In this document: positions 20,772 through 28,718 of the stretch, piece by piece
How positions within the stretch are numbered: position 1 is the first letter of the stretch
How the letters are laid out: every line of letters starts with the position of its first letter
Virus record (IMG/VR): IMGVR_UViG_3300010148_000042
Span: 1 to 36,353 of that record
DNA length: 36,353 nucleotides
Reading direction: 5' to 3' (one strand)
Source: a virus
The notes under the pieces: model-generated
Told to the model about the DNA's origin: nothing
Database searches by the model: none
Seen by the model: the letters and a program-made list of their open reading frames with translations, nothing else
Program-made: the position numbers and the translations under genes

Positions 20772-20808
20772 GTTTATGGGGGGGCAGTTTATCTGTCCCC
20801 CAATAAAC
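20772..20808 (+). terminator. strong hairpin after the capsid gene (no T-run)
   Basis: GTTTAT (20772-20777) pairs with ATAAAC (20803-20808), and GGGGGGCAG (20779-20787) with CTGTCCCCC (20793-20801), one G-T wobble, one mismatch between, loop TTTAT. This gives 15 pairs. No T-run follows, so it may partly terminate or protect the capsid mRNA 3' end rather than stop transcription. Head and tail genes continue beyond it on the same strand. Confidence 0.8.
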
Positions 20809-20821
20809 AAGAAAGTGTATT

Positions 20822-21163
20822 ATGACTGATTCAGAAAAGAAAAAACTAAAAAAATATAGACTTACAGGTTTAAATAAACCTAAAAGAACACCAAATCATC
20901 CTACTAAAAAAGCTATAGTAGCTGTAAGAACAAAGTCAGGAAATGTAAAAATAATACGTTTTGGTGCGCAAGGAATGGGTCATAACTACAGTCCTGAAGC
21001 AAGAAAAAGTTTTAAAGCAAGGCATGCTAAAAATATTGCAAGAGGTAAAGAATCTCCTGCATGGTGGGCTAATAAAGTTTTTTGGGCTGGTAAGGGTGGC
21101 AGTAAAAAAAATCCACCTAAATCTCAAAAACACGTTAAAGGTATGAGGAGAAGAAAAGCATAA
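20822..21163 (+). CDS. conserved phage protein, basic, RFGAQG family
   Basis: A 113-aa basic protein with weak ribosome binding site (AAGAAAG). VKIIRFGAQGMGHNYSPEARKSFKARHAKNIARGKESPAWWANKVFW is a signature I know from podoviruses and other phages (iRFGaqG...rrkSFkaRHakNIakgkmSaayWaNkvkW). It is placed after the capsid gene in many. The role is not established as far as I know; a virion-associated role is likely. The C-terminus is very basic. Confidence 0.75.
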   Translation: MTDSEKKKLKKYRLTGLNKPKRTPNHPTKKAIVAVRTKSGNVKIIRFGAQGMGHNYSPEARKSFKARHAKNIARGKESPAWWANKVFWAGKGGSKKNPPKSQKHVKGMRRRKA

Positions 21164-22056
21164 TGAGATATCAAGAAGCATACGAAATGGTAGAAGCAGG
21201 ATTAACAAAGTCTGCATTAGGTTTTCCTGTAACAGAGCCTTTATTAGCACAGTTTTTTGATGCTAAAGTTCAAGAAGTTGGTGCAAGAGTATCAAGAAAA
21301 GTAAGTAGTCAGACTTTTACTACGTCAGCTACTAATGCATATGAACTTTCAAATGAAGATGCTAGCATGCGTATTTATAAAGTTACTATGACAGGGAGCA
21401 ATGATAGTAAAAATGTACCTTTTGTTAGCGAAAGAAGATATGCAGAAGGAACAGATGAAGATTTAATTACAAATATTGGTTACTTTGTAAAAGAAACAGA
21501 AGCAACTACTGGTTCTATAACAGCTATGACTAGGTCAAATCCTGTAGTAGTAACAAGTACTTCTCATGGATTAGAGTCTAGTAATAAAATAAAAATATCT
21601 AGTGTAGTTGGATTTTTACCAGATACAGGAGAGCGTAGTGAAGTTAATGATGTAATGCATAAAATTGACGTTATTGATGCAAATTCATTTTCAATACCTA
21701 TAAAAGGAGCAAGTTATCAAGTTGATTATACAAGTGGTGGAACTTGGTCGTTGACAGGTATTAAAATTAATTTAACAAAAACTCCTGATGTAGGAGATAC
21801 ATTAAAAGTTCATTATTATGCTAATCCATTACCTAAAAATGCTATAACAGATAGTGTTGATTTAAAAGACCAACTTATACCTGCTTGTATACATTATACT
21901 CTAGCACATTTTTTATTGCTAGACGGTCAACTTCAAGTTGGTAGTGGTCATTATGGAATTGCAGAAAAGATTGAAAAAGAATTTATTGAAACAAGGAATA
22001 GTAGAGAAGGCAAACCTGATATTATTCCACAACCATTACAGGATTTTATATACTAA
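21163..22056 (+). CDS. head-to-tail adaptor-like protein with FCCH-like domain
   Basis: A 297-aa protein whose start overlaps the previous stop. N-terminal helices (RYQEAYEMVEAGLTKSALGFPV) and the C-terminal IPACIHYTLAHFLLLDGQ resemble connector adaptors of short-tailed phages. Residues about 125-195 contain NPVVVTSTSHGL-SNKIKISSV...DANSFSI, the 'PvvVTs-sHGL--g--v-i-gv...F-i' pattern of FCCH-type beta domains found in phage tails. It lies where gp4/gp11-type adaptors are expected. Family assignment is by layout and motifs. Confidence 0.65.
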   Translation: MRYQEAYEMVEAGLTKSALGFPVTEPLLAQFFDAKVQEVGARVSRKVSSQTFTTSATNAYELSNEDASMRIYKVTMTGSNDSKNVPFVSERRYAEGTDEDLITNIGYFVKETEATTGSITAMTRSNPVVVTSTSHGLESSNKIKISSVVGFLPDTGERSEVNDVMHKIDVIDANSFSIPIKGASYQVDYTSGGTWSLTGIKINLTKTPDVGDTLKVHYYANPLPKNAITDSVDLKDQLIPACIHYTLAHFLLLDGQLQVGSGHYGIAEKIEKEFIETRNSREGKPDIIPQPLQDFIY

Positions 22057-23783
22057 TGAGTACTTTTAAGGCTAGAATAGAAGATTATGTAGGTTCTGTT
22101 GGAGACGACACTTTTCTTGGTGATGCTTTAACAGATACTTCAGCAGAAGTTATAAGAGCTATGCCTATTGGTAAGCTTGGATTTTTTTCCGTAGAAAGTT
22201 CTGATTTTATTTACAATGGTATAGATATATCAAATCATAAATTGTTAAGTGTAGTTAGAGAACATGGCACAGATACAGAGTACGTAGAATGCAGAGAAGT
22301 AAGTCCTGCATATTTTAGAAAAGCAAAAGATACCAACAGTATGTTTGCAGGAACAGTTGACTCTCCTGTATTCACGGTAAAAAATAGTAAAGTACATGTT
22401 TTTCCAGAACCTTCATCTAGTCCTAATGCAGTAAGATTAGAAACAGTTAATTTTCCTACTGTAACAGCAACACAAAGTGATATAAGCCAAACAACAGTAA
22501 GCGATGCTACATGCGATACCACAGATGGAGATGCAACTGTAACAATGGATAGCACTTCAAGTATTGAGGTAGGGTTTTCAGTAAGTGGTACTGGAGTGCA
22601 AACTGGAAGCGTAGTTCAATCAATTACTAACAGTACAACATTTAAATTAAGCAAAAATGCTACAGCTTCTAACTCAAATCAAACATTTACATTTACTAGC
22701 GACAATTTACCAGATTCCATAGAAGATGTGATTGTATTAGGTGCTACTGCAAAAGCAGTTCAGTATTTAATGGCAAGAGTAAAAACTTCTTTGCCATCTA
22801 CACCTAGTGTAAGTTTTAGTGGTATTTCTGCACCAAATGCACCAAACGCACCATCTATATCTTATTCAAATGCATCATTGACTAATGATGTAGCAAGCGC
22901 TGTGGATGGAGTAGCTGTTGCTCAAGATGCAGTAGATACTGCTCAAAATGAATATACTGGTGAAATTAGAACCCAAGCAACTACTTCAAGTGCAGGTGCT
23001 ACTACATCCTCAGAAAGTTCAAGTGCAAGCTATAGTTCACCAACTATAGAGGGTAGCGCTGGAGATAAAACCCTTTTATCAATGACAGACGGAACTGTAA
23101 ATACTGATGCTGACCAAATTGATTACGACAAATGGTGGGATATTACAGCAGAGTTTATTGAAAATGAAGAAGATGCAGAGTTAGCACAGTTACAAATGGA
23201 AAAGATTAGAAGTTATATAACTGCATTTAATGCAGAAGTAACAGATGCACAAAATGCAATGCGTGCTAGCATAGAAAATGCAAAAAATGCACATGAAGAA
23301 GCTTTTCTTAACGCAAGACTTGCTACTGAAGCTAACGTAACAAATGCGAGAATAGATGGTGATATAGAACAAGCTAGCATATCTAGTAAAACAAATGCCT
23401 CGGTAGCAAAAATGAGAGAATCTACTGGTGCTAGTATTTCTAAAATGCAAGCATCAACAAATGCTAGTATAGCTAAAATGCGTGAATCTACAGGAGCTAG
23501 CATAGCTAAAATGAGAGAAGCTACCAATGTTTCAATTCAAAATGCTGTAAGAACACTAGAAGCTTCGATACAAGACTATCAACTAGAAGTAGAAAACTTT
23601 AAAGCTAGCACTCAAAACTACTCAGCTAAAGTTCAAGAAAAAATAAGTACTTATTCAGCAGATATACAGAATTATTCACAACAAGTTGATAGATATGTAA
23701 GAGAGTATAGCTGGTATCAAGACCAGTATGTAAGATTTGATACAAAATACAAAGAATCCTTACAAGTATTGATTGAAAATTAA
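22056..23783 (+). CDS. tail/virion protein ending in a hendecad coiled coil
   Basis: A 575-aa protein, TAATG-coupled to the adaptor gene. The N-terminal 130 residues are a folded domain (VGSVGDDTFLGDALTDTSAEVI...). A beta-rich segment (DATCDTTDGDATVTMDS...) and Ala/Ser-rich spacer follow. From about residue 405 to the end, an 11-residue period runs, clearest at 23394-23525, where NASVAKMREST, GASISKMQAST, NASIAKMREST and GASIAKMREAT repeat almost unchanged. Such hendecads form right-handed coiled coils. It may be a tail fibre or fibre-anchoring protein. The sequence does not show which. Confidence 0.65.
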   Translation: MSTFKARIEDYVGSVGDDTFLGDALTDTSAEVIRAMPIGKLGFFSVESSDFIYNGIDISNHKLLSVVREHGTDTEYVECREVSPAYFRKAKDTNSMFAGTVDSPVFTVKNSKVHVFPEPSSSPNAVRLETVNFPTVTATQSDISQTTVSDATCDTTDGDATVTMDSTSSIEVGFSVSGTGVQTGSVVQSITNSTTFKLSKNATASNSNQTFTFTSDNLPDSIEDVIVLGATAKAVQYLMARVKTSLPSTPSVSFSGISAPNAPNAPSISYSNASLTNDVASAVDGVAVAQDAVDTAQNEYTGEIRTQATTSSAGATTSSESSSASYSSPTIEGSAGDKTLLSMTDGTVNTDADQIDYDKWWDITAEFIENEEDAELAQLQMEKIRSYITAFNAEVTDAQNAMRASIENAKNAHEEAFLNARLATEANVTNARIDGDIEQASISSKTNASVAKMRESTGASISKMQASTNASIAKMRESTGASIAKMREATNVSIQNAVRTLEASIQDYQLEVENFKASTQNYSAKVQEKISTYSADIQNYSQQVDRYVREYSWYQDQYVRFDTKYKESLQVLIEN

Positions 23784-26311
23784 TGCCCAAAAAAGTCTTT
23801 AAAATAGATAAGTTTGATGGAGGTTTAAACAATAACTCTTTAGCTAGAGATATTGACCCTGACGAAGTAGCTGATATTAACAACTTAATGGTTGATGAGC
23901 GTGGTCAAATTAGAACTATGGGAACATTTTCTTCTTTTATAAGTGCTAGCGTAATATCAGATTTTGATACAATATCAGGTTACAACTTGCATACATATTC
24001 TACTGACTTTGATGAATCTGGTAATGTAGAACCATTTCCTGTTATAGTTGTTGCTAGCCCAACTATAAATCAAGGCATGCAAATAATAGACCAAAGTGAT
24101 AATTCACAAGCATTTACAGGAGTTATGGATTTAGGTGCAGGTTCGAATGCTAAAATAATATTTCACAATGTAGATGGCAGATTATATGCTACTGATACTG
24201 TATTTGCTAACTCTAATGTTCCTACTATTAGAGAGTATATAAAAGCTAGCTATCATCCATATACTGAAGCTACTAACGGAACAAGAAACATAACTGCATG
24301 GACAGACTATTCAAATAGTTTATCTGCTCCATCTCAAAACGCAGAGGTAAAATTTGAAGCAAACCCAACAGTAAATTCTTCAACTCAACATGCTATTGTA
24401 AGATTAGATGCTGACCATACAGGAACTTGGGATATAACAAGTACTAATTTTAAACTTTATTATTCTTACGTTTTAAGAGATGGTTCTGAAACAAAATTAA
24501 AAGAGTACAGTTACAGTAGTTTTACTACAGATTCAAATCGTCAATTAGCGTTTAAAATATGGTTATTGCATCAAAGTAATCATGGTGTATTAGATACAGA
24601 TATAAGTAATCAATATAAAGGTATGCGAATATATTGGAATCAAACAGATAATATATATTCTAATTCACATCATTTAGTAGTAGATATAGATTTTGAAAAA
24701 GGATACAAAGTTGGCACTAGCTCTTACTATTCTCAAGATTTCGAAGAACCAGTAGATGACGCTACAATTAGTGCTTCAACTTTTGATTCATTAATAGATA
24801 TAGGTCCGTTTACAAACCCTAGTGACTTAGCGCATGTAACTTATGAAATATTAAATGGGGTTTCTCCCAATAATTTAGCTACTGGTATAAGATATAAAAC
24901 ATCTTGCGTAGCTAACAGAAAAGTTTATTTAGGGAATGTTAAGTATAACGATGGAAACACAACAAGATTGTATAGCGACAGAATGCTTAAATCAAGAGTT
25001 AATAAGTTTTCTCAATTTTCTACTACTGACTTTGTAGATGTAACGGTAAATGATGGAGATGATATTACAGCATTACAAGAGTATGCAGATAGAATATTGC
25101 AGTTTAAAAATAAAAAAATGCATCTTATAAACATTTCAAAGGAGTTTGAGTTTTTAGAAGATACATTTATTGGTAAAGGTTGTGCTGGTCCTTATGCTGT
25201 TACTAAAACTGATTTTGGTGTAGCATGGGTAAATGAAAATGGATGTTTTTTATACGACGGTAGAAATGTTATAAATCTTTTAGAAGAGCGTAACGGTAAG
25301 CTTATTAAAGACTCTACATGGCAAGCATTTGTAAACAGTACAACTACAGTAGGTTATTCTCCAAAAAATAGAGTTATTATTGTTATGGACTCAACAAACA
25401 CTACTGATGATATGTATTTATATCACATACCAACTAGAAGCTGGACAAAAGGAGATTCAGGAACTAGCCATGTGTCTACAAACTTTGCAATAGACAAAGA
25501 CCAAGAATTAATAGTTTTAGATAAAGGTGCTAGCAATACAACGTCAGCTCTAATAAGAAAATGGGATAATGTTTCGCAAAATCAAACAATAACTTTAAAT
25601 ACAAAAGACTTTGACTTTGGAAATCCTGCTACAAAAAAACATGTACGTAAAGTATCTTTATCATATAAATGCGCTAGTGGAAATACACCTGATGTTTTTT
25701 TTGATGTAAATGGTGGCAGTAGTTTAGATAAAGTTCTTTTAACATCAAATCTTGTAGACAATGGAAATTTTGATAGTAATACTGTAGGGTGGAATGCAGA
25801 TAGTACAGCTACTCTTAGTGTAAACGGTTCTAATCAATTAGTAATTACTTCTGGTGGTTCATCTAATGCAAAAGCTGTTTATACAATGACAACAGAATCT
25901 GGTGTTATTTATAATGTTAGTGGTAATTTTGTTAAAGGTACTGCTGACCAAGGATTAGTTCAAGTAGGAACATCTGGTTCGCTTGGCTCTGGTGTTTTAG
26001 GTTCGCAAAGTGCTATGACATCAGATACTAAATTTAATTTTACTTTTACAGCAACTGGTACTACTACTTTTTTAATATTATATGAAGGTAGTGGCGTTCA
26101 AGATAATGGAGATACTACTATTTGGGATAATATTATAGTATATCCAAAATTAAGTAATCAATCAGATTTTAGCACATTAGAATTAAAACCCAACACGTCC
26201 TCTGAAGCACGTAACATAAACTCATTTCAAGTAAAACTTTCAGGTAGTACAGATAGTAATTTTATTTTAAGTGATATTTCCATAATTTACAGGGAAAAAA
26301 GTCCACGATAA
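23783..26311 (+). CDS. tail nozzle-like protein with inserted carbohydrate-binding-like domain
   Basis: An 842-aa protein starting on the previous stop. Its N-terminus KVFKIDKFDGGLNNNSLARDIDPDEVADINNLMVDERGQIRTMG follows the 'f-GGLN---d-rdi-p-e---i-N---d--G-i---G' opening of the tail tubular protein B/nozzle group of short-tailed phages. The middle has beta-propeller-type repeats. Residues about 650-790 contain NGNFDSNTVGWN, then SGGSSNAKAVYTM and DNIIVYP, the order of CBM4_9-type jelly-roll domains that bind sugars. It likely forms the tail tip and helps attach to the cell surface. Confidence 0.7.
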   Translation: MPKKVFKIDKFDGGLNNNSLARDIDPDEVADINNLMVDERGQIRTMGTFSSFISASVISDFDTISGYNLHTYSTDFDESGNVEPFPVIVVASPTINQGMQIIDQSDNSQAFTGVMDLGAGSNAKIIFHNVDGRLYATDTVFANSNVPTIREYIKASYHPYTEATNGTRNITAWTDYSNSLSAPSQNAEVKFEANPTVNSSTQHAIVRLDADHTGTWDITSTNFKLYYSYVLRDGSETKLKEYSYSSFTTDSNRQLAFKIWLLHQSNHGVLDTDISNQYKGMRIYWNQTDNIYSNSHHLVVDIDFEKGYKVGTSSYYSQDFEEPVDDATISASTFDSLIDIGPFTNPSDLAHVTYEILNGVSPNNLATGIRYKTSCVANRKVYLGNVKYNDGNTTRLYSDRMLKSRVNKFSQFSTTDFVDVTVNDGDDITALQEYADRILQFKNKKMHLINISKEFEFLEDTFIGKGCAGPYAVTKTDFGVAWVNENGCFLYDGRNVINLLEERNGKLIKDSTWQAFVNSTTTVGYSPKNRVIIVMDSTNTTDDMYLYHIPTRSWTKGDSGTSHVSTNFAIDKDQELIVLDKGASNTTSALIRKWDNVSQNQTITLNTKDFDFGNPATKKHVRKVSLSYKCASGNTPDVFFDVNGGSSLDKVLLTSNLVDNGNFDSNTVGWNADSTATLSVNGSNQLVITSGGSSNAKAVYTMTTESGVIYNVSGNFVKGTADQGLVQVGTSGSLGSGVLGSQSAMTSDTKFNFTFTATGTTTFLILYEGSGVQDNGDTTIWDNIIVYPKLSNQSDFSTLELKPNTSSEARNINSFQVKLSGSTDSNFILSDISIIYREKSPR

Positions 26312-26505
26312 TGCCTAAGAATAGAGAAGAACGACTATCAATAGCACAACGTCAAGAACGACAGTTTGTTGATTTAGGTCAACCAACCTTGTCTGAATTG
26401 CAAGATGGTGTTCCTGTTTTTAGAAAAGTTGGAGCAAACGTGATACAATTTATCCGTGTTGGTAATCAATTATATCAAACAACATTAACACCAATGGGTA
26501 CATAA
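26311..26505 (+). CDS. small virion-associated protein, unknown
   Basis: A 64-aa protein, TAATG-coupled to the nozzle gene. It begins MPKNREERLSIAQRQERQF and ends GANVIQFIRVGNQLYQTTLTPMG, a short helix followed by beta strands; the LSELQDGVPVFRKVG pattern is common in phage tail-tip or fibre-adaptor proteins. I do not know a function. Confidence 0.6.
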   Translation: MPKNREERLSIAQRQERQFVDLGQPTLSELQDGVPVFRKVGANVIQFIRVGNQLYQTTLTPMGT

Positions 26506-26506
26506 T

Positions 26507-27106
26507 ATGTCGACAAGAGCAAGAAAATTAGGAAAACTTAGAGGTCAAGCATACGGTGCTAGTCGTATGGCTAATATGTTTACTAGAAGAGCTATGATAG
26601 AAGCAGATATAGAAAAAAGAGAAATTGCAGGAATAACTGGAGCAATAAGCTCTACATTAGGAGCAGGTATTGACATAGCTAAAACCAATGAACAGTTTAA
26701 AACTGCAAAAAGAGGTGGGTTTGAAGGTAGTTTAATGTCTTTTTTAACTAATCAAGAGCAAGCTGGAGAAGCTGTATTAAGAGGAGAACAAGCTAAGTCT
26801 ATAGGTGAGGATACATTTTTTGATGTAAATACTAATTCATTTAAAGATGTTAGTACAGATATTAGCGATAAATTTGGTGGTACTATGGAATCTTATTTAG
26901 ACACTATACAAAGCACAGAAGAACAACTAGGTAGAGTTTTAATAGGAGGAGAAAGAGAACAATTAATGGAGTCAACTCCATTTCAAGAGTTAACACAGCA
27001 AACTGATATGACATTGCAAAATTATCGCTCAATGGGTATTGATGTTGATAATATACTAGGTACAAAACAAGAAAGACGTGGAATATTTGGAAGGTTAAGA
27101 AAATGA
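26507..27106 (+). CDS. putative internal virion/ejection protein A
   Basis: A 199-aa, helical, basic-to-neutral protein. It contains GAISSTLGAGIDIAKT (a possible membrane-active amphipathic segment, residues about 45-65) and a coiled region near the C-terminus (TQQTDMTLQNYRSMGIDVDNILG). It is coupled to the next two genes by short overlaps. Its location between the nozzle and the giant protein matches where internal virion (ejectosome) proteins are encoded. The assignment rests on order and composition. Confidence 0.5.
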   Translation: MSTRARKLGKLRGQAYGASRMANMFTRRAMIEADIEKREIAGITGAISSTLGAGIDIAKTNEQFKTAKRGGFEGSLMSFLTNQEQAGEAVLRGEQAKSIGEDTFFDVNTNSFKDVSTDISDKFGGTMESYLDTIQSTEEQLGRVLIGGEREQLMESTPFQELTQQTDMTLQNYRSMGIDVDNILGTKQERRGIFGRLRK

Positions 27107-27786
27107 CAGATTTATATAATCATTTAAAAACAAAAGGCAGATATGGTGATACAGAGCTACGATACGTTGATGGAGAGCTAGCTCATGTTAGTAAAGATGA
27201 AGCTAGTATATTAGATAAATATGGATTAGATGCTGAAGAAGTAGTAAAAGAATATGGTTCTGGTACTATAAATCCAGAAACAGGATTAAAAGAATATAAT
27301 CCAGCATTACCAATTTTAACGGCTGGTAAGCTAGCTTTTGATGTAGGTTCTAGTATATTTGGGTTTTTTAAAGGTCGAGATATAAATAGAAGAGTGAAAA
27401 GTGGTATAGATAGTCAACAACAACTTTTACGTTCTGCTATAAACGATGTAGGTCAAGCAGAAGGCATTGAATTAGAAATAGCATTAGAAGGTTCTGATGT
27501 TAAAAAAGAAGATACATTTTTAAATTTTTTAAATGCGTCAGAAGATATAGGAAGAAAATCTGATTTTGTATTAGGAACACAAGACTTAGCTCAATCTGGA
27601 ACTGCGATGGAATTATTAAATAAAGAAAGAGAAGGAGCTAGTTCAAAGCTAGATTTATCTTTAAGAAATGAAGATTTAAGATTAGAAAAAGAATTTGCTA
27701 ATATTACTGGTTCGGCAGAAAGTACTAGACAAGGTTTATTAGCTCAAATAGTAGGGCTAGATGCTCAAAGTGCGAGGTATTCATAA
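27103..27786 (+). CDS. putative internal virion/ejection protein B
   Basis: A 227-aa protein overlapping its neighbours. The opening RYGDTELRYVDGELAHVSKDEASILDKYG and then GSGTINPETGLKEYNPALPIL match a pattern frequent in phage tail or ejection proteins (DTELRYVDGElAHV-p-EA--i---G, GSGTINP-TGlpEYn). A hydrophobic helix follows (AFDVGSSIFGFF, about 82-93), then long amphipathic helices to the C-terminus. Its role is inferred from context. The motif is conserved, but to my knowledge has no assigned activity. Confidence 0.6.
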   Translation: MTDLYNHLKTKGRYGDTELRYVDGELAHVSKDEASILDKYGLDAEEVVKEYGSGTINPETGLKEYNPALPILTAGKLAFDVGSSIFGFFKGRDINRRVKSGIDSQQQLLRSAINDVGQAEGIELEIALEGSDVKKEDTFLNFLNASEDIGRKSDFVLGTQDLAQSGTAMELLNKEREGASSKLDLSLRNEDLRLEKEFANITGSAESTRQGLLAQIVGLDAQSARYS

Positions 27787-28718
27787 TGTCAACAACTTCT
27801 CAGTTATTATCAGAATATATTGAAAAGACTTCAGGTCAAGTTAGCTCATCATTACGTGAGTCAGAACAGCAAAGATTTGATGCTATAAAAGATATTGTTA
27901 AAAATGAAAAAGCACGTAGAAATGAAATTACAGAAATTAAACCTTCTGAAATATTAAGAGAGTTTAAAGCTCGTGATACATTAGAGCAATATGCTGAAGC
28001 TGAAAGTCAAATGAAAAAATTTGGTATTACAGATAAATCTGTACAACAATTTGTTAAAGAAGAAGAAGAACGAAGAACTAGCAGTTTAAAAGGATTAGAA
28101 GAAAGATTTACAAGAGAAAGAAAAGCTAAAGAACAAGAAACAAAAGAACTATTAACAAAAGAAGAAGAAGAACAGACTATTACAAATGCTGAAAATTCTG
28201 TATTAAAAGGTAGTTCTCCTACTTTAAATTACGCTTTTAAAAAAGTTCCTGCACGCATATCTAATACTTATACATTTAATGATATAAATATTATTTCATC
28301 TACAGAAAAAGAACCAGATTTTGAAAAAACAGAAGCATATTTTACAGAAAAAGATATACAAAATATGTATGATAATGGAACTTTTGAAAATGCAGGAATA
28401 ACAAAAGAAAAGGTTAAAAAATATCTTAATATAGTAGACAAGACAGGCATGCCTATGAATGGAATAATGCCAGTAAAAGGTGCGCAAGAATTAATGTATG
28501 AGTATTTGCAAACACCAGAATCCAGTAATTTAAGAACTGCATATAAAATTGAAATGAAAGACCCAAAACAACAAAATTCTTTTGAGCAAATGATTCAAGC
28601 GTTAAAAAATTCACTTGCAACAACTCAATCAGAGTCTACTAATACACAAACATTAAATACTCAATCTTCTAGTATATTTCAATATCCTAATTTACCAAAA
28701 AGAGTTTTAGATGAGTAA
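27786..28718 (+). CDS. putative internal virion protein C, coiled coil
   Basis: A 310-aa, very charged helical protein. Residues about 30-130 form a long coiled coil (QRFDAIKDIVKNEKARRNEI, then RFTRERKAKEQETKELLTKEEEE). A globular part (about 140-240) follows and a Ser/Thr/Gln-rich tail. Its stop overlaps the giant gene start by 8 bp (ATGAGTAA), so the two should be made in fixed ratio. No enzymatic domain is seen. Confidence 0.5.
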   Translation: MSTTSQLLSEYIEKTSGQVSSSLRESEQQRFDAIKDIVKNEKARRNEITEIKPSEILREFKARDTLEQYAEAESQMKKFGITDKSVQQFVKEEEERRTSSLKGLEERFTRERKAKEQETKELLTKEEEEQTITNAENSVLKGSSPTLNYAFKKVPARISNTYTFNDINIISSTEKEPDFEKTEAYFTEKDIQNMYDNGTFENAGITKEKVKKYLNIVDKTGMPMNGIMPVKGAQELMYEYLQTPESSNLRTAYKIEMKDPKQQNSFEQMIQALKNSLATTQSESTNTQTLNTQSSSIFQYPNLPKRVLDE

